This document shows, in pieces, positions 1 to 11,720 of a DNA stretch of 64,000 bases. The stretch comes from Yamagishiella unicocca. Lineage: Eukaryota > Chlorophyta > Chlorophyceae > Chlamydomonadales > Volvocaceae. Both the position numbers and the translations under genes were made by a program. Under the pieces are notes generated by a model that was not told the DNA's origin, did no database searches, and saw nothing but the letters and a program-made list of their open reading frames with translations. The number at the start of each line of letters is the position of its first letter. The stretch's first letter is position 1. The stretch is from contig BDSL01000145.1 of the NCBI GenBank assembly GCA_003116995.1, positions 124,001 through 188,000 on the forward strand. The letters are read 5' to 3'.

Positions 1-297
1 GGCCCCTGCCGTAGAAGGCCCCGCCGTAGAGGCCCCTGCCGTAGAGGGCCTCGCCGTAGAGGCCCCTGCCGTAGAAGGCCCCGCCGTAGAGGCCCCTGCC
101 GTAGAGGGCCCCGCCGTAGAGGGCCTCGCCGTAGAGGCCCTCGCCGTAGAGGCCCTCGCTGTAGATGGCCCCGACGTAGAGGCCCCTGCCGTAGAGGCCC
201 CTGCAGTAGAGGCCCCCGCCGTAGAGGGCCTCGCCGTAGAGGCCCTCGCCGTAGAGGCCCTCGCCGTAGAGGCCCTCGCCGTAGATGGCCCCGACGT
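1..297 (+). repeat. 15-bp coding minisatellite (pentapeptide repeat)
   Basis: About 19 variants of a 15-bp unit (consensus GGCCCCTGCCGTAGA) run from the window edge to about 297. The unit length is a multiple of three and the array stays in frame with the downstream protein, reading A-V-E plus two variable residues. Confidence 0.9.
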
Positions 298-2095
298 CGA
301 GACTGTTGTTGCTGAGCTGCCGGCGCCCGGCGAAGTCATCCCGGCGGCCGCCAGCACCGGCGACACGCCTCCGGACCAGCAGCCGGACGACACGCCTCCG
401 GACCAGCAGCCGGACGACGTGGTCGCCGCCAGCTGGCCCGCCTCAAGCGCCATGGAGACGGTTGGGGTACTCATGGAGTGGGAGCCCGGCGTGTCGACGG
501 CGGTGGAGGTGGAGGTGCAGCCGGGGCAGGCGCTGCGGTCCGCGGCTGCGGACCTCTTTGCCGAGATGGAGGCCCTCATGCCCATGTCGGCACAGGCCAT
601 GTCGAGCTGGGTGGAGCTGTGCGGGGTGATCGGGAGCGGCGCGTCGGCGCAGCCGCTGCTGCCTGAGAACGGCTGCGGGAAGGCCGCGGGAGCAGCGGCG
701 GCGGCGGCGGATCCGGTGGCGACGGCGAAGGAGTCCCTGCTGCGGCAGGTGCGTGACCTCACGCCGTACGCCTTCCTGGACACGCAGCATATGGCTGAGC
801 TGGCGCTGCTGTCGGCAGCGACAGCGTCCACGGCGCCGGCGACCCCCGCGACCTCGGACCCCGCGTCGCAGCCGCAGGTTGAATGCTCGCGCGGCGTTGG
901 CGGGGTGCCGGCTGGCGCCGTGGCCCCCGCCCCCCCGGACGCCATGATGGCGGTCGAGCCGTCGTCTTGCTCCGACGGCTTGAGTGTGTTCGAACACAGC
1001 CTCCAGGACAGCCGCTTGCGCCGGCAGGCGAACAAGGGCCTTATTGACCAGCTGGAGCGGCAGCTGGACTCGGTCCTGCCGCCCACTTCGCGGCACCGGT
1101 TGGTCCCCGAGCAGCGCCCAGGGCCTCCGCCTGTCGCGGTGGACCGTGGACCGCCTCGCCGCGTCACTCGGGGCAGCCAGCAGCAGCAACAGGAACGGCT
1201 TAGGCAGCAGCAGGAGCTGCTGCAACGGCAGCAGCAGGAGTTGCTGCAACGGCAGCAGCAGGAGTTGCTGCAACGGCAGCAGCAGGAGTTGCTGCAACGG
1301 CAGCAGCAGCAAGTGGCCGAGGCGCGCGGTGCTGCTAGCCGCGCAGCGGCGCCATCGCGCCGTGGCGCCGGCGGCCGCAGCGGCGGCGGTGATGAGGGCA
1401 TGGAGGGACGCGGGGTTGTGGGCCGCAGGGACGAGGTGGGGAAGGAGCAGGACGAGGAGGACGTCCCGCTGGCGCGCAGGGCGGGCGGCAGGTTGCTCGC
1501 GGGTGGGCGCCGCTACCCTCCTCCCGCCAAGAAGGGCAGCAAGGGAGGGGTCGGGGCGCCCACACCAGCGGCCCCACAGTCCCGGCTGGCGGCAGCAGGC
1601 GTGCGGGCGGGCGCTGCGGCGGCAGCAGGCCCCGTCGCTCCGGCGGGGATGGGGGTGGCGGAGGCGGCAGCCCCACGCAAGCGGCCGCTGGCCGGGGCCG
1701 CTGCTGCGGGCGGGGGGCCCCAGGGCGGCGGAGCGCCCGGAGGTGCCGGGGGCGCTAAGAGGGCACGTGGGAGCGCAGCAGCCCTGGTCAAGGTGGGCAA
1801 GCAGCGCAATACCGGTGCTGCCAGCAATGCGAACCGCAGCCGTGCGGCGGCGGCAGCGATCTCGCCGGCCACTCCCGCTGCTGACGCGGGCGGCAGCGCC
1901 CAGTCGGAGCCGGCGATGGCTCTGAACAGCGCCCGGGATTCGTTTTTGACCCAGTCTATTTTGGTGGGTCTGGCACTCGGCGTGTCGTACACGCGGTGCC
2001 ATCAGGAGCTCCGCTCGCGGCGAGCTGGGGCCTTGCGGCCGGGGGGGGCGGCGGCGGCGTACACGACGCAAGGCTCTGCAGTGCTGACGCCCTGA
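2..2095 (+). CDS. Low-complexity acidic/polyQ protein, 5'-partial
   Basis: One frame is open from base 2 to a TGA at 2093-2095 (about 697 codons), so the start lies left of the window. The first ~95 codons are pentapeptide repeats of the type A-V-E-A/G-P/L from a 15-bp DNA repeat. Next comes a twice-repeated TPPDQQPDD motif, then an Ala-rich stretch and four exact copies of an 8-residue QQQELLQR unit (about 1207-1308) that would form a polyQ coiled coil. The C-terminal half is Ala/Gly/Arg-rich with basic patches (KRAR near residue 585) suggesting a nuclear protein. No catalytic domain is recognised. GC content and third-position bias match real algal exons, and the overlapping minus-strand frame over the same bases is taken as a shadow. 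Small introns inside this span cannot be excluded. Confidence 0.6.
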   Translation, partial: APAVEGPAVEAPAVEGLAVEAPAVEGPAVEAPAVEGPAVEGLAVEALAVEALAVDGPDVEAPAVEAPAVEAPAVEGLAVEALAVEALAVEALAVDGPDVETVVAELPAPGEVIPAAASTGDTPPDQQPDDTPPDQQPDDVVAASWPASSAMETVGVLMEWEPGVSTAVEVEVQPGQALRSAAADLFAEMEALMPMSAQAMSSWVELCGVIGSGASAQPLLPENGCGKAAGAAAAAADPVATAKESLLRQVRDLTPYAFLDTQHMAELALLSAATASTAPATPATSDPASQPQVECSRGVGGVPAGAVAPAPPDAMMAVEPSSCSDGLSVFEHSLQDSRLRRQANKGLIDQLERQLDSVLPPTSRHRLVPEQRPGPPPVAVDRGPPRRVTRGSQQQQQERLRQQQELLQRQQQELLQRQQQELLQRQQQELLQRQQQQVAEARGAASRAAAPSRRGAGGRSGGGDEGMEGRGVVGRRDEVGKEQDEEDVPLARRAGGRLLAGGRRYPPPAKKGSKGGVGAPTPAAPQSRLAAAGVRAGAAAAAGPVAPAGMGVAEAAAPRKRPLAGAAAAGGGPQGGGAPGGAGGAKRARGSAAALVKVGKQRNTGAASNANRSRAAAAAISPATPAADAGGSAQSEPAMALNSARDSFLTQSILVGLALGVSYTRCHQELRSRRAGALRPGGAAAAYTTQGSAVLTP
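1207..1308 (+). repeat. 24-bp polyQ-coding tandem repeat
   Basis: Four near-exact 24-bp copies coding for the 8-residue unit QQQELLQR, followed by a shorter QQQQ run. It lies within the first gene. Confidence 0.9.
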
Positions 2096-4736
2096 GGTGT
2101 GGGGCATGGCAGCGGCAAGCTGGGGGGCGTGGGTTGGTCATTGGGCACTGAATGGGATGAGGCGCTTCTGGGTGGGCATGATGCCGATTGCAAGCGTGTA
2201 CATGTGGTTCTGGGAAGTGGATTGAGCTGTCAAATGGCATCGGTTCAGTCGGTGCGGACGCACGTTTTTTCAGGAGTGCGTCTGCTGACCTGATTCCGTG
2301 ACTTTGCGGCACGGATTGCACGACAGCAGTACGGATGCATGGAGAGGAAGTTGGCAGGGTTCCTGATAACGGACCTGTGCGCCACCTACATGGGAGTTTG
2401 CAGGACAGCACCGGATACTGCTTGGCCCTAATTGCAGGGCGTGCAAGCAGTGACTGTTGTACTTTCAGTCGGAGACCAACCCAGCTCGACAGGAAGCAGG
2501 GCCTGCATTGAGGTTTCATGATTCTGCGAGGGATATAAGAGGTTGCGTAAGGCGGCCGTACGACAACCATGTCGGGTGGGATCTGACTGTACTAGTACGA
2601 CTAGCAGCTTACGGGTAAGTACGACTAGTAGCATCCCAGCCTGTTGGGAGGTACCTAAGTTTCCTCCTTGCTTTTCCCTGACCTGCCCCGCCCGGGTAGC
2701 TTGTGTGCTTGGACAGATGTGAGAGCGCTGTCGGGGCCTGTCCTCTGGTCCATAGGCGTTTGTTGTGTAGCGAATTTAACGTGTTCGTCCATTCTTAAAA
2801 TGATCCTTTCAATCTCGTACTGCTTTTGTTGACTTCGGAACAGTGGAGTTATCTTCTTGGATTTGCATTACCGTGTGAAGCTACCGGTATCGGTCAAGCA
2901 GTTAATGCGACGGGATTTTTCAGGGTCTAGGCGCCGTACTTGGAGCCGTACATCTCGTCCGCCGGCACTAGATGGACCAGTGTTCCGTTTGATTGAACTG
3001 TGGACTTGTTACGAACGGCAATATCACACACATAGGCTAGCAGGGCCGGGTTTGCTTGCATGGCAAGCCGTGTGGAATGAGGCTGTACGGCAGCCGCCAC
3101 ACGCCTAATTGTAGGGCGCCTCACTCCTGTAATTCAATTGATCCCGCCGTACTCAGGCTAGCGTGAGTTTGGTAAGGCGCCCGTTACCGCTTGGATTGTT
3201 CGTACCCATGTTCTACCGAACGTCGCCCAAAAAGGGTGTTCGTATCCATGACAGGTTGGGGGCACTGTGATGGGCAGTAGATTGGAGCAATGTGTGCTGC
3301 CCCTGCTTTGTGCCCATTCCAATCCCACAGCCCAGAGGGTACCCCTCATGCGATGTCCAGTTTCCAGTAATGGCCTAACACCGCTATTTAATCAAGTTTC
3401 AAGTAGGGGGCAGGTGCCAATGTCCCTAGACGAAACGCTGGCAGCGAGGGAAGTGCTGATGCGGTTCTCGAACCGCTAACCGGTATTTGGGGGCCTTGCC
3501 CGGCGCCCGGTGCCTAGTGCCCAGTGCTAGTGCCAGGTCAAGCAAGGCTTTGGCAAGGCGTACAAAAGTGACGATCCTAGGATCTTTTTCGATAACACCT
3601 GACCTAACTTTGACTGCCCTTACTTCCGCATTTTTTTGCCGGACACGTATTTAACCTTCTGAGAGGTGTAATGTGCACACGGTGGTCCGTGAAATCATTG
3701 GGTATCACGACAATGGATCCCTGGTGGCTGTGAAGATCACGAGGGGGCTCCCGTGACAATGTTGGTACCGGGTGGCCATATGCTACATACGTGCGTTATA
3801 TTGCGGACTACCGACTCGTAAGGGCGGACGGGTCCACTCGGTCCATTCGCATGCACATACACACACAGGCCGGTGTCACAGCTTTCGGTCACATTGGGGG
3901 CCACAGCTTTCGGTCACCTTGGGGGCAGTACGACGGCGCAAAGATACTGAAGGAGGGGATTAGGTGACCTCAACGTGCATCCCATTTGGTACATTTGGTT
4001 TACCGTAGGCTTATAAAGGCTTTGGGACAGGGCTTCGCATGCCTAGATGGGGCGTGGTTACTGGAAATGGGGTTTTGTTTGTAGCTTTTTAGTCGGTTAT
4101 TTGGGTCCTGTGTCCGTTCCAAAAGTATTGAATTAGCAACGCGGAAATTGAGACGGAGTGTGGCAAGAAGTTGGGGTGCACCGAGTAACAGCAATATCGT
4201 GCAGGAAGTACTTCCTGACGATCAGGGTTTCCGTTCTCAAGGGGCGGATAGAAACGCTATGACCAACCCGGGCTAATGATATTAAGGTTGGATGCGCACG
4301 AAGCGCAGATGCGCCTCATGCATGTCCTCAAAGGCTCAGTTGCGTTGCAGGTGTCTGTAAGGAGAAACCATTTCCTGCAGGACGCTGCTCACTCATGCTG
4401 TCTGCGGAGACAACATCACTCGGAAGCTCTATAACCTTAGCTCGCATCGCTGTGGGTTCCCTATGTCACCAGTCTTGGGCGCAGCATGTCGCCGGGCGCC
4501 CGCAAGGTGATGCAAGGCATGCAACTAAATTGCTTAAACAGTGCCTCGTATCCATTTGCATCCCATGGACACGTATATTCTGGAGTTGCACGGATTATGC
4601 CATTTATCGCTGTTAACTCCCGTTCGTACGGCAACGTCGTCCTGCAATACGCCTTCTTCTCCCAAAGGTAATTTTTGGTTTTGACAAACCTTGGCGTCTG
4701 TCCTCTTAGCCTCAATAAGGCTACCTCTCCTTCACC
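2096..4736. other. Intergenic/UTR, no gene supported
   Basis: Base composition drops to near 50% GC and no open frame carries exon-like codon use or splice structure. The left part is probably the 3' UTR of the first gene; the first TGTAA motif after its stop is near 3128 and another is near 3667. A short direct duplication (about 25 bp, containing CACAGCTTTCGGTCAC) lies at about 3876-3926. The sequence immediately before 4737 is pyrimidine-rich and should hold the 5' UTR of the EF-hand gene. Confidence 0.6.
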
Positions 4737-7700
4737 ATGTCGGCGCTTAACCCATCGCGGAATGCGACGCGCGTCCAGGCACCACCAGGTGGTCACTCCA
4801 GCATCTGCTTTGGCACTGATGTACCGGAGAGCCCCAGCAGGTCCGCTGTTGCCCCAGTGGTGGCAGCTGCTCCAGAGGTGCCAGAACAGCAGGTCGCTGA
4901 GGTGGCTGAGACGGCAGAGCCCGCTCCTGCCGACGATGGGCCGTCGTTGGAAATGCTCAAGCTTCAGGCTATCGGCGCAATTGCAACGGCGACCGACACT
5001 CCTGACGTGCGAGAGGCTATCACGAACATGCTGAAGGTCCGTTACCATTTGTGCAACGTACTAAAATTTCGGGTCTGACATTGTTTCATTTTTGTATGTA
5101 GCAACTGCAAATTACAGCATCGGCACAGCCAGCTGCAAAGTCAGGTACGTAGCGGAAGCGATCCGTTCGCTAGTTATACAAATAGTTTACATAGCGCTGG
5201 GGATGTGCATAGAACGTGTAGGAACATGTTGCGCAGAAACATACTTCCCTGAGCTCCCTGGGCGATGTCACTGTTGGTTACACCGATTCGCTTGCTCACG
5301 CAAGGCCGCATCACAAGGCCGCATCATTACCGTTGCATACCCGCGCCGTGTGTCCGTGCGCAGCTTCAGATGCCCCAGCGGCCGCACCGGCGGGGGATGC
5401 GCCCACCGAGGGTATGGACCCGACCCTGGCCGCGCTCAAGGTAAATACGCCTCCAAACCTGGAGGGACGGGCGTGCGCTCTTCCAAAGGGTGTACGGCCG
5501 TGGCAAGCTTTCCTATGGCAATATGTGCAAGTTTGGTGTCCTTGGGTGCCACACAGCTTCCTTACCCGCCACCTGCTGTGTATGCAGGCTGCCCTGAAGC
5601 TCCGCGGCACGAATGGCATCATCAGCATCGGGAGGAAGTTCCGCTCCATGGACGACAACGGCGACAAGAAGCTGGGTGCGCAGGGCAGGAAGCTCCGCAG
5701 CTCGTGATCTGACCCATCCTAGTGCCCGATGAAGAGGAACACACACGTGCGCGGGCTTGCACATGCCTTCAGCCTCAGCACTACACGCCCAGTCACCCCT
5801 ATGGCGGTATCCCCCCCTATGACATGTGTTTTCCCCAATAGCGTACGACGAGTTCAAGAAGGGGCTCGTAGAGATGAAGCTGGCGCTGTCGGAGGCCGAA
5901 ATGATGCGCCTGTTCCGGACGTTCGACCGCGACGCCAGCGGCTACGTGACGTTCGAGGAGCTGCTGCAGGGCCTGCGCGGCGAGCTGAGCGAGCGCCGCC
6001 TGGACATGATCAAGCGCTGCTTCAAGGTGTGTCGGGCTGCGCTGGTCGTTGCCCCTGTGCTAGCCACTGTACCCGTTTCACTGATTTATATGTCAATGTC
6101 AAATACCGGTATCATAGCCAGAGCCAGATGAGTCCGGTCGGCAACTGCATAGTCCTGACTTGACGCGTAGACTGGCTGAGAACCGATGTATGCTTGCGTA
6201 CCATTGGGCCGAAGTGCGTGGATTTTAACGCTTATTGGCGGATATTCTGCCGGAGTGTCGACAAGCTCGTTTTGCTGTGCCGCTGAGCCGCGCTGCGTGC
6301 TTGTCCACGGGGCGGGGAGCAATTCTCCATGGCGGGCGTGTAGGGCATGTAGGATGTGATGACGTATCTTGGGTCGGTACGGGCGCGGGGTGTCGCCTTC
6401 GCATATTCCGGTTACGGAGCTGACATAGCATGTGGACAGGCAGGGTACAAAGGTTGGTTGCAGTTCGGTGTGCGGTAGGGCCATGAAGCTGCCGGGTTCG
6501 GGGCGGCCAAGACAGCAGCCCAGGCGGCGTGTGCAAGCGCAGTCCACGAACTAAGGCAGGAAGGGGTTTGGAGTGGTGCACGTCTAGCCATATCATCGCG
6601 TCCCAAGTTTATTGTCACACTGGGGAACCGGTATTGGGCTAATTGGCTTAAGGGACTGCTGCGGGCAGGGTTGTGAAGCGATACATGGTTGCTCGGTAGT
6701 ACCCGGTTACCAATTGAATGCACCCACGCGGCCTAGTAGTGGTAAACCCACGTGGCCTAGTAGTGATAAACCCACGTGGCCTAGTAGTGACAAACCCACG
6801 TGGCCTAGTAGTGACAAACCCACGTGGCCTAGTAGTGACAAACCCAGGTGGCCTAGTAGTGATGAACCCACTTCTGCTTTCACGCAAGTTACAAGCTCCT
6901 TATCGCCGTATGGCTGGTACCAGTCTCACACCCTACGTCCGCCCCATTTTGTTGGAGGCGTTGGCCCTCTTTTTGCCGAACGCATGCTACGGTATCCAAA
7001 CTGTGTTCGGCGATGCATGTTTGCTACCTTTGCTTGTTTGCTGGTGCCAGGTGCTGGATGTGACGGGCGACGGGCAGGTAACCATGGCGGACCTGGAGCG
7101 CCGCTACGACGCCTCTCATCACCCGGACGTGGTGGCAGGCACCAAGTCCCAACGGATGGTGCGACTATGGGGCAGGGGCATAGGGCTAAGGATCTGCCAC
7201 GGGGCAAGGACGGCATGCGACGGGGGCGGCGGCAGGGATTGGTCACAGAGCAACAGCAGGGAACATGTTCGTATGACGCTGTACCTCGTGTTTTTAAGGG
7301 GGAGGTCTGCGGCAGTGCGTTCGGCGCAGGGGCGAGGCAGCGGTGGGGCGGAGTGAATGCCTGTCAGCTGCATGTGGGGCTGCGTATGGAGGCCTGGAGA
7401 CGCCCCACACAGCAGCCAGTCGGCCGTTGCCGTGTGGATCGGGCTGGTTCGTGCGAATTACTTGCTGCCTACGTCATCACTGCGTTCACCAGGTGCTGCT
7501 GGAGTTCCTGGGCGTGTTCGAGGCGGCGGGTGGCGGCATTCAAGGTGATGGCGTGGTGGACTTCGAGGAGTTCAAGGCGTACTACACGTAAGCGGTGGTT
7601 GGGACGCAGGAGCAGGCAAGGCCATGGCCTGGCATGGGCAAGGCAGGGGAGAAACACCGAGATTCGATATGGGTGGCAGGTACACAGCAGCAGCGAGTGT

Positions 7701-9083
7701 GCAGCAGCTGCGACCGTACGTATGACATGATGCTGGAGGACGCGCCGGATACGAGTTGCATGCGATTGCGGGTTATGTTGGCGCTGCGTTCGGTGCAAGG
7801 CACGCCCCGCCTGCCTGCAAGTGCTCTTGCGTCCTCCTCGCTCCCTCCTGCCTGCTGACAGATATTTTGCCTGCTTCTTCTCCTCCCTCTTCGCAGCATG
7901 ATCAGCGCCAACATCGACGAGGGGAAGAACGGCGACGATTACTTCGAGCTCATGATGCGCAACGTGTGGCACATCAGCGGCGGCGAGGGCTGGTGCGCAA
8001 ACACGACCTGCAAGCGCGTGCTGGTGGTCTTCGAGGACGACACGCAGGTGGGCCGCGGGCGCGCGCAGAGCAGCTGACCTGGCAGAGAGGCTCGATTGAA
8101 ACAGGATGTGATACCGGCAGATGGACAGCGCGGGTTAGGGTTTGACGGTCGTAGATTTAGTGCCTTCAATGACGTGTCACCCGTATGTGGGGCATCTCCG
8201 TTCCTTTGGTGCGCTGAGCAACCGTAACTATGGTAGTTTCGGGGGGGAACTCAGAAAGGTCCGCATGCGATGCGGTGAGTTCGCTCTGGCAGGGCTGTAT
8301 GCATGCAATACGGGCCTGCTGATCAAATGAGCATGGTCGCAAGCGCAGTAGGCACGTGGAAAGCTCGCCCTGCTCGCCCGACATGTTACCCGCGGACTCT
8401 CCGACCCCTTTTAAAATCATGAATGGTTTTCCAACTTTCGGCCGGCAGCAAGTTGTGGAGCTGACTGACGACTTCGACGTGGACGTCAAAAACATGACGG
8501 CGGTGAAGGCCAAGCTGGCGGAACAGGGCGTTACGGTAGGTCTGGGGGGATGGGTTAGCAACCCTATATACGCGCACATGCGCGCGAGAGAAAGATACCC
8601 TTCATGGAATATCAGTGGTCGATCCTGACATTCGTAACTGCCTGTGCCATTTTTTGAACACGTGCGTCTGGTACCATGACGCGCCGTCGATGCAGGGTGT
8701 TGCAGTTCGCCGTCGTACGGCTCGCCATTCTTGCGCCCACCTTGTTATCAGAGCGCCGATTTTTGCATATTGTGCGTTAGCCCCGAAAGCACGGACACGT
8801 CATCCAGAGCAGCGCCACGTCATCCAAAGGAACATCCGCGCTGCCGGTCACGTCATGGCTCAACTTGGTGTTCCTTCCTCGCCGTCGTTGAAACCCACTC
8901 ACACAGAACATCAAGAGCGTCGCGCTGTACGGCGACATGGTGTCCGGAAGCAGCAGCAGCAGCATCGGAGCCTCCACCTCCTCGCCCGGGCCCTCCACGT
9001 CCACTGAGCCGTCATCGCGGCCGTCCACTGGCCGCCGCAACCCCGACCACAACCACAACCGCAGCAGCATCATCTTCGGCTGA
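4737..9083 (+). CDS. Calcyphosin-like EF-hand calcium-binding protein
   Basis: Ten exons: 4737-5036, 5102-5144, 5364-5440, 5588-5675, 5842-6026, 7051-7158, 7493-7587, 7897-8047, 8449-8535, 8907-9083; 436 aa. All junctions are GT-AG and keep frame. EF-hand loops DDNGDKKLAYDE and DRDASGYVTFEE are canonical. A third, DVTGDGQVTMAD, ends in Asp, and a fourth (GIQGDGVVDFEEF) is degenerate. The order and the following FLGVFEA...ISANID...MMRNVW block match calcyphosin/CAPSL proteins. The N-terminus carries TRVQAPPGGHSSICFG and the protein ends RSSIIFG, resembling the short SS-x-x-FG motifs of HN1/Jupiter-type microtubule-associated proteins (inference). Exon 10 adds a Ser/Pro-rich tail. Likely a Ca2+ sensor, perhaps ciliary. 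The start is the first ATG (context TTCACCATG). Confidence 0.88.
6721..6866 (+). repeat. 24-bp intronic minisatellite
   Basis: Six copies of a 24-bp unit (core CCCACGTGGCCTAGTAGTGA) inside intron 5 (6027-7050) of the EF-hand gene. Copies 2-5 differ by at most one or two bases. Confidence 0.9.
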
Positions 9084-9795
9084 ACTGCAGTTCGGGCGAT
9101 TGGAGCGGAACCGACTTGATAAGGTGACCTAGGGTGCAATACAAACGCGTGCCAACGGTGATGGTTTGGTGGCGAACGTTTGTACTTGGCCCCAGTCTAC
9201 GTGATGACAAACGATCAGCGCGCGCGAGCCGCCACTCGGCCTGGATGTTACATGGTCTAGCTTGTGCATTCCGGACGTACGACGTGCAAAACCTCCTGTG
9301 CTTCGCACACGCTTTCGTGCGTAGCTCGCATTGATGACTTGACGACATTGTCCAGCCGAAGGGATGACACTTAATATGCACAGCTCGGGGCAACCTGAGG
9401 TTCGACACGAGGCATAAACCAAACATGCCGCATCGAAGGAGCGCGGGGTCTCATGCCCGACACTGAATACCATTAATTATGTTTCGACGTGTTGGGACAT
9501 ATGTGTACGACTGCCGGATGGGGCACGCTGTTGTATTGGGAAGCGACCAGGCTCTGGTGGTCAGGCTGCCGCAAGGTCGTACCCGAGCTCCATATGCGAA
9601 CAAGCCCCAAATATCTATATCGGCTTACACCACCGAGTCGCTGGCCGGCGGGTGTGCGTAATATTTTTATGGCCATCAATTTGCTGGGGCCTCCTTGCCT
9701 TCCGGGTGGCATATGAGATGTATCAGGCTGGTCTCAAGATGCCCGTCGTGCCTAGCGAACGTATTAGTAAGTCAGGGTCGACGTGCCATCGTCGT

Positions 9796-9800
9796 TGTAA
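9796..9800 (+). terminator. Candidate TGTAA poly(A) signal, EF-hand gene
   Basis: First TGTAA motif (the usual chlamydomonad polyadenylation signal) after the stop codon of the EF-hand gene. It implies a 3' UTR of about 0.7 kb, long but within the range for these algae. Confidence 0.35.
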
Positions 9801-9906
9801 GGCGCCCTGTCACACTCCACAGCAGTCTTCGGCCGTCGCGAACACCAGGTACAACACTACACCAACATTGCAATGTCCTTGCACATCGCCGGCCTGTTGA
9901 AACGCC

Positions 9907-9960
9907 GGCCTGTTCTAAACGGTTCTTCTTTCGTACACGGGTTTTCCTTGCAACCTCCAA
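9907..9960 (+). repeat. Dispersed element, copy 1
   Basis: A segment containing CTAAACGGTTCTTCTTTCG followed by TACACGGGTTTTCCTTGCAA is near-identical to 43970-44018 and related to copies at 25780-25880, 27955-27990 and 32470-32550. No open frame or target-site duplication is obvious. Confidence 0.7.
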
Positions 9961-10344
9961 GGAACGAGGCGTGATTCCGCGCAGTACTCTACAGCACCAA
10001 CGGTGCCAAACGGATTTGGTCGGAAAATCCGCCCGACCTGAATCGCGAAATTCACACGTGACTCCCTCGCTATCGAAACCGATTTTACGACGCAATAAAT
10101 CCTATCAGCAACAGAGGCGCTTGTAGTTACGGCAAAAGCATACAAGCAGAAACACCAATGCCCTGGCTCCGGAACCTGTGCCGGTGATGCTGGCGCTCGG
10201 GTCCTCTCGGGTGTGACACGCCATTGTAACACAATAAACACCGAGAAGGATCTCTAGCGCGAGAACATAGTGTATAGATAGCATTTTAACGTGTGGTGAC
10301 GCTGGTGGTGCAAACACCTCCATTTGTCGCCGTCAATGCGGACC

Positions 10345-11720
10345 CGCAGACCACCGCACAGGGACCGCGGCCGCGCAGCCGCAGCCAGCGCAGGCGAAAG
10401 GAGCTTCCCTTACTAGGGTCGATCTCTTCGGAGGGAAGCGGCGTTCTTCCGTGGAGGACAGCAAGGCCGTAGGCAGTTGCAGGTGTTTTTCAAGGACCCA
10501 TAGCTGCGGCGCGCTGGCGTTATCTTAGTCGCGGACCGGGTCCGCAAGTCAGCAGTCGGCCACGCTGGAAGTCTGTACGTGTAGGATTGGGTTCGGCGAA
10601 TGGCTGTCGTACTATTCTTACGGCAAGCCGGCGCTGCTGGAGCTGTTGGACAGTGGCCTGACGACCTGAGCAACGGCGCGTGAAGGCGCGAGACCGTCTC
10701 CCGCCCGACCATTGGACGTCCCCTCTCTCTCGGTGGAAGGCATTCATGGCGCGTTTTGCAAGCGTTCTCGCAGTGGCATACGTCGCCTGCGGAGACATTC
10801 GCTAGGTGACCTGGCGACTGTCCTGCCGGATACCATGGCAGCGCACTCTGGATGCGGTCGACGGGGAAGGCAGTGGCCACGACAACGCGCAGCTCGAGGC
10901 CGTCGTGGAGCAGTCACAGCCTCACAGTGGTCTCGGCGGACGGAGGCGCAGGGGCGGCTCACGAGTTTGTCGCCTGACCGCAACTCCCTGGAGCAGTTGT
11001 CGAAGCTGGCACGCACGGCGGCTGACGTGCCCCCGGGCCTCAACCAGGCGCGCAAGACTGACGCAAATTGCAGCTGCGGAAGGCTGTGCAAGAAGGCTGC
11101 AAAGCCCAGTCCTGTGCCGCACCGTAGCCGTGGGTGCGGAACTATCCTGCGCGTTGCACCGGCCCCACGGCAGCGACGCTGTCCTTGTTACCAGCCTCAG
11201 CAGCGATGGCAACGCCGACAGAGGAAGCGTTCCGACGCCACTTTGGCGACAGCGGCGGTGGCGCTGGGCTTGCGCTGCCGCAGGGCAACACCGCGAGACA
11301 CAACTACTACGGCACTTTCGGCGGCGGCGATGGCGGCGATGGGCTTGTCCAGATGCAGGGGAACGTAGGGGGCGGCGGCGGTGGCGCTGGGCTTGCACAG
11401 CTCCAGGGGCGGCACTTTCGGCCTTTCCGGCAGTGGCGCTGGTCTTATGCAGCTGCATGGCAACATAGCTACTGGCGGCGACGGCACTTTGGCCGCGGCG
11501 ATGGCGGCGCTGGTCTTGTGCAGCTGCAAGGGCAATACCCCCGGATACGGATATGGCACTTTCGAGGGTGGTGGCGCCTGGGGTGGAGTGGGCAGCCGTG
11601 CACCTGGCGGCGGCTACGGCACTGACGCAGGCGGCAGCTGCGGCACTGACGTAGGTGGCGGCGCGCTTCCGCCGTTGCACAGCCTAAGCCGGGGCGGCGT
11701 TGCATTGGGCGGCGCGTACG
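10345..11720 (+). pseudogene. Possible decayed gene with glycine-rich repeats
   Basis: GC-rich DNA with exon-like patches but no consistent frame. Near 11200-11560 a degenerate repeat appears, reading approximately G-A-G-L-x-Q-L-Q-G-N and Y/H-G-T-F-G, but successive copies fall in different frames. The run GAGLALPQGN is in one frame, while GAGLMQLHGN is in another. Upstream patches such as FGEWLSYYSYGKPALLELL (about 10597-10655) also look coding but end at nearby stops. The simplest reading is a frame-decayed gene or mobile-element remnant. A real gene with unrecognised introns is the alternative. Confidence 0.3.

Noticed and set aside
443..2107. Minus-strand 554-codon ORF antisense to the first gene
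   Set aside because: His/Arg/Leu-rich composition typical of the antisense of a GC-rich low-complexity gene; the plus frame has codon-register repeats.
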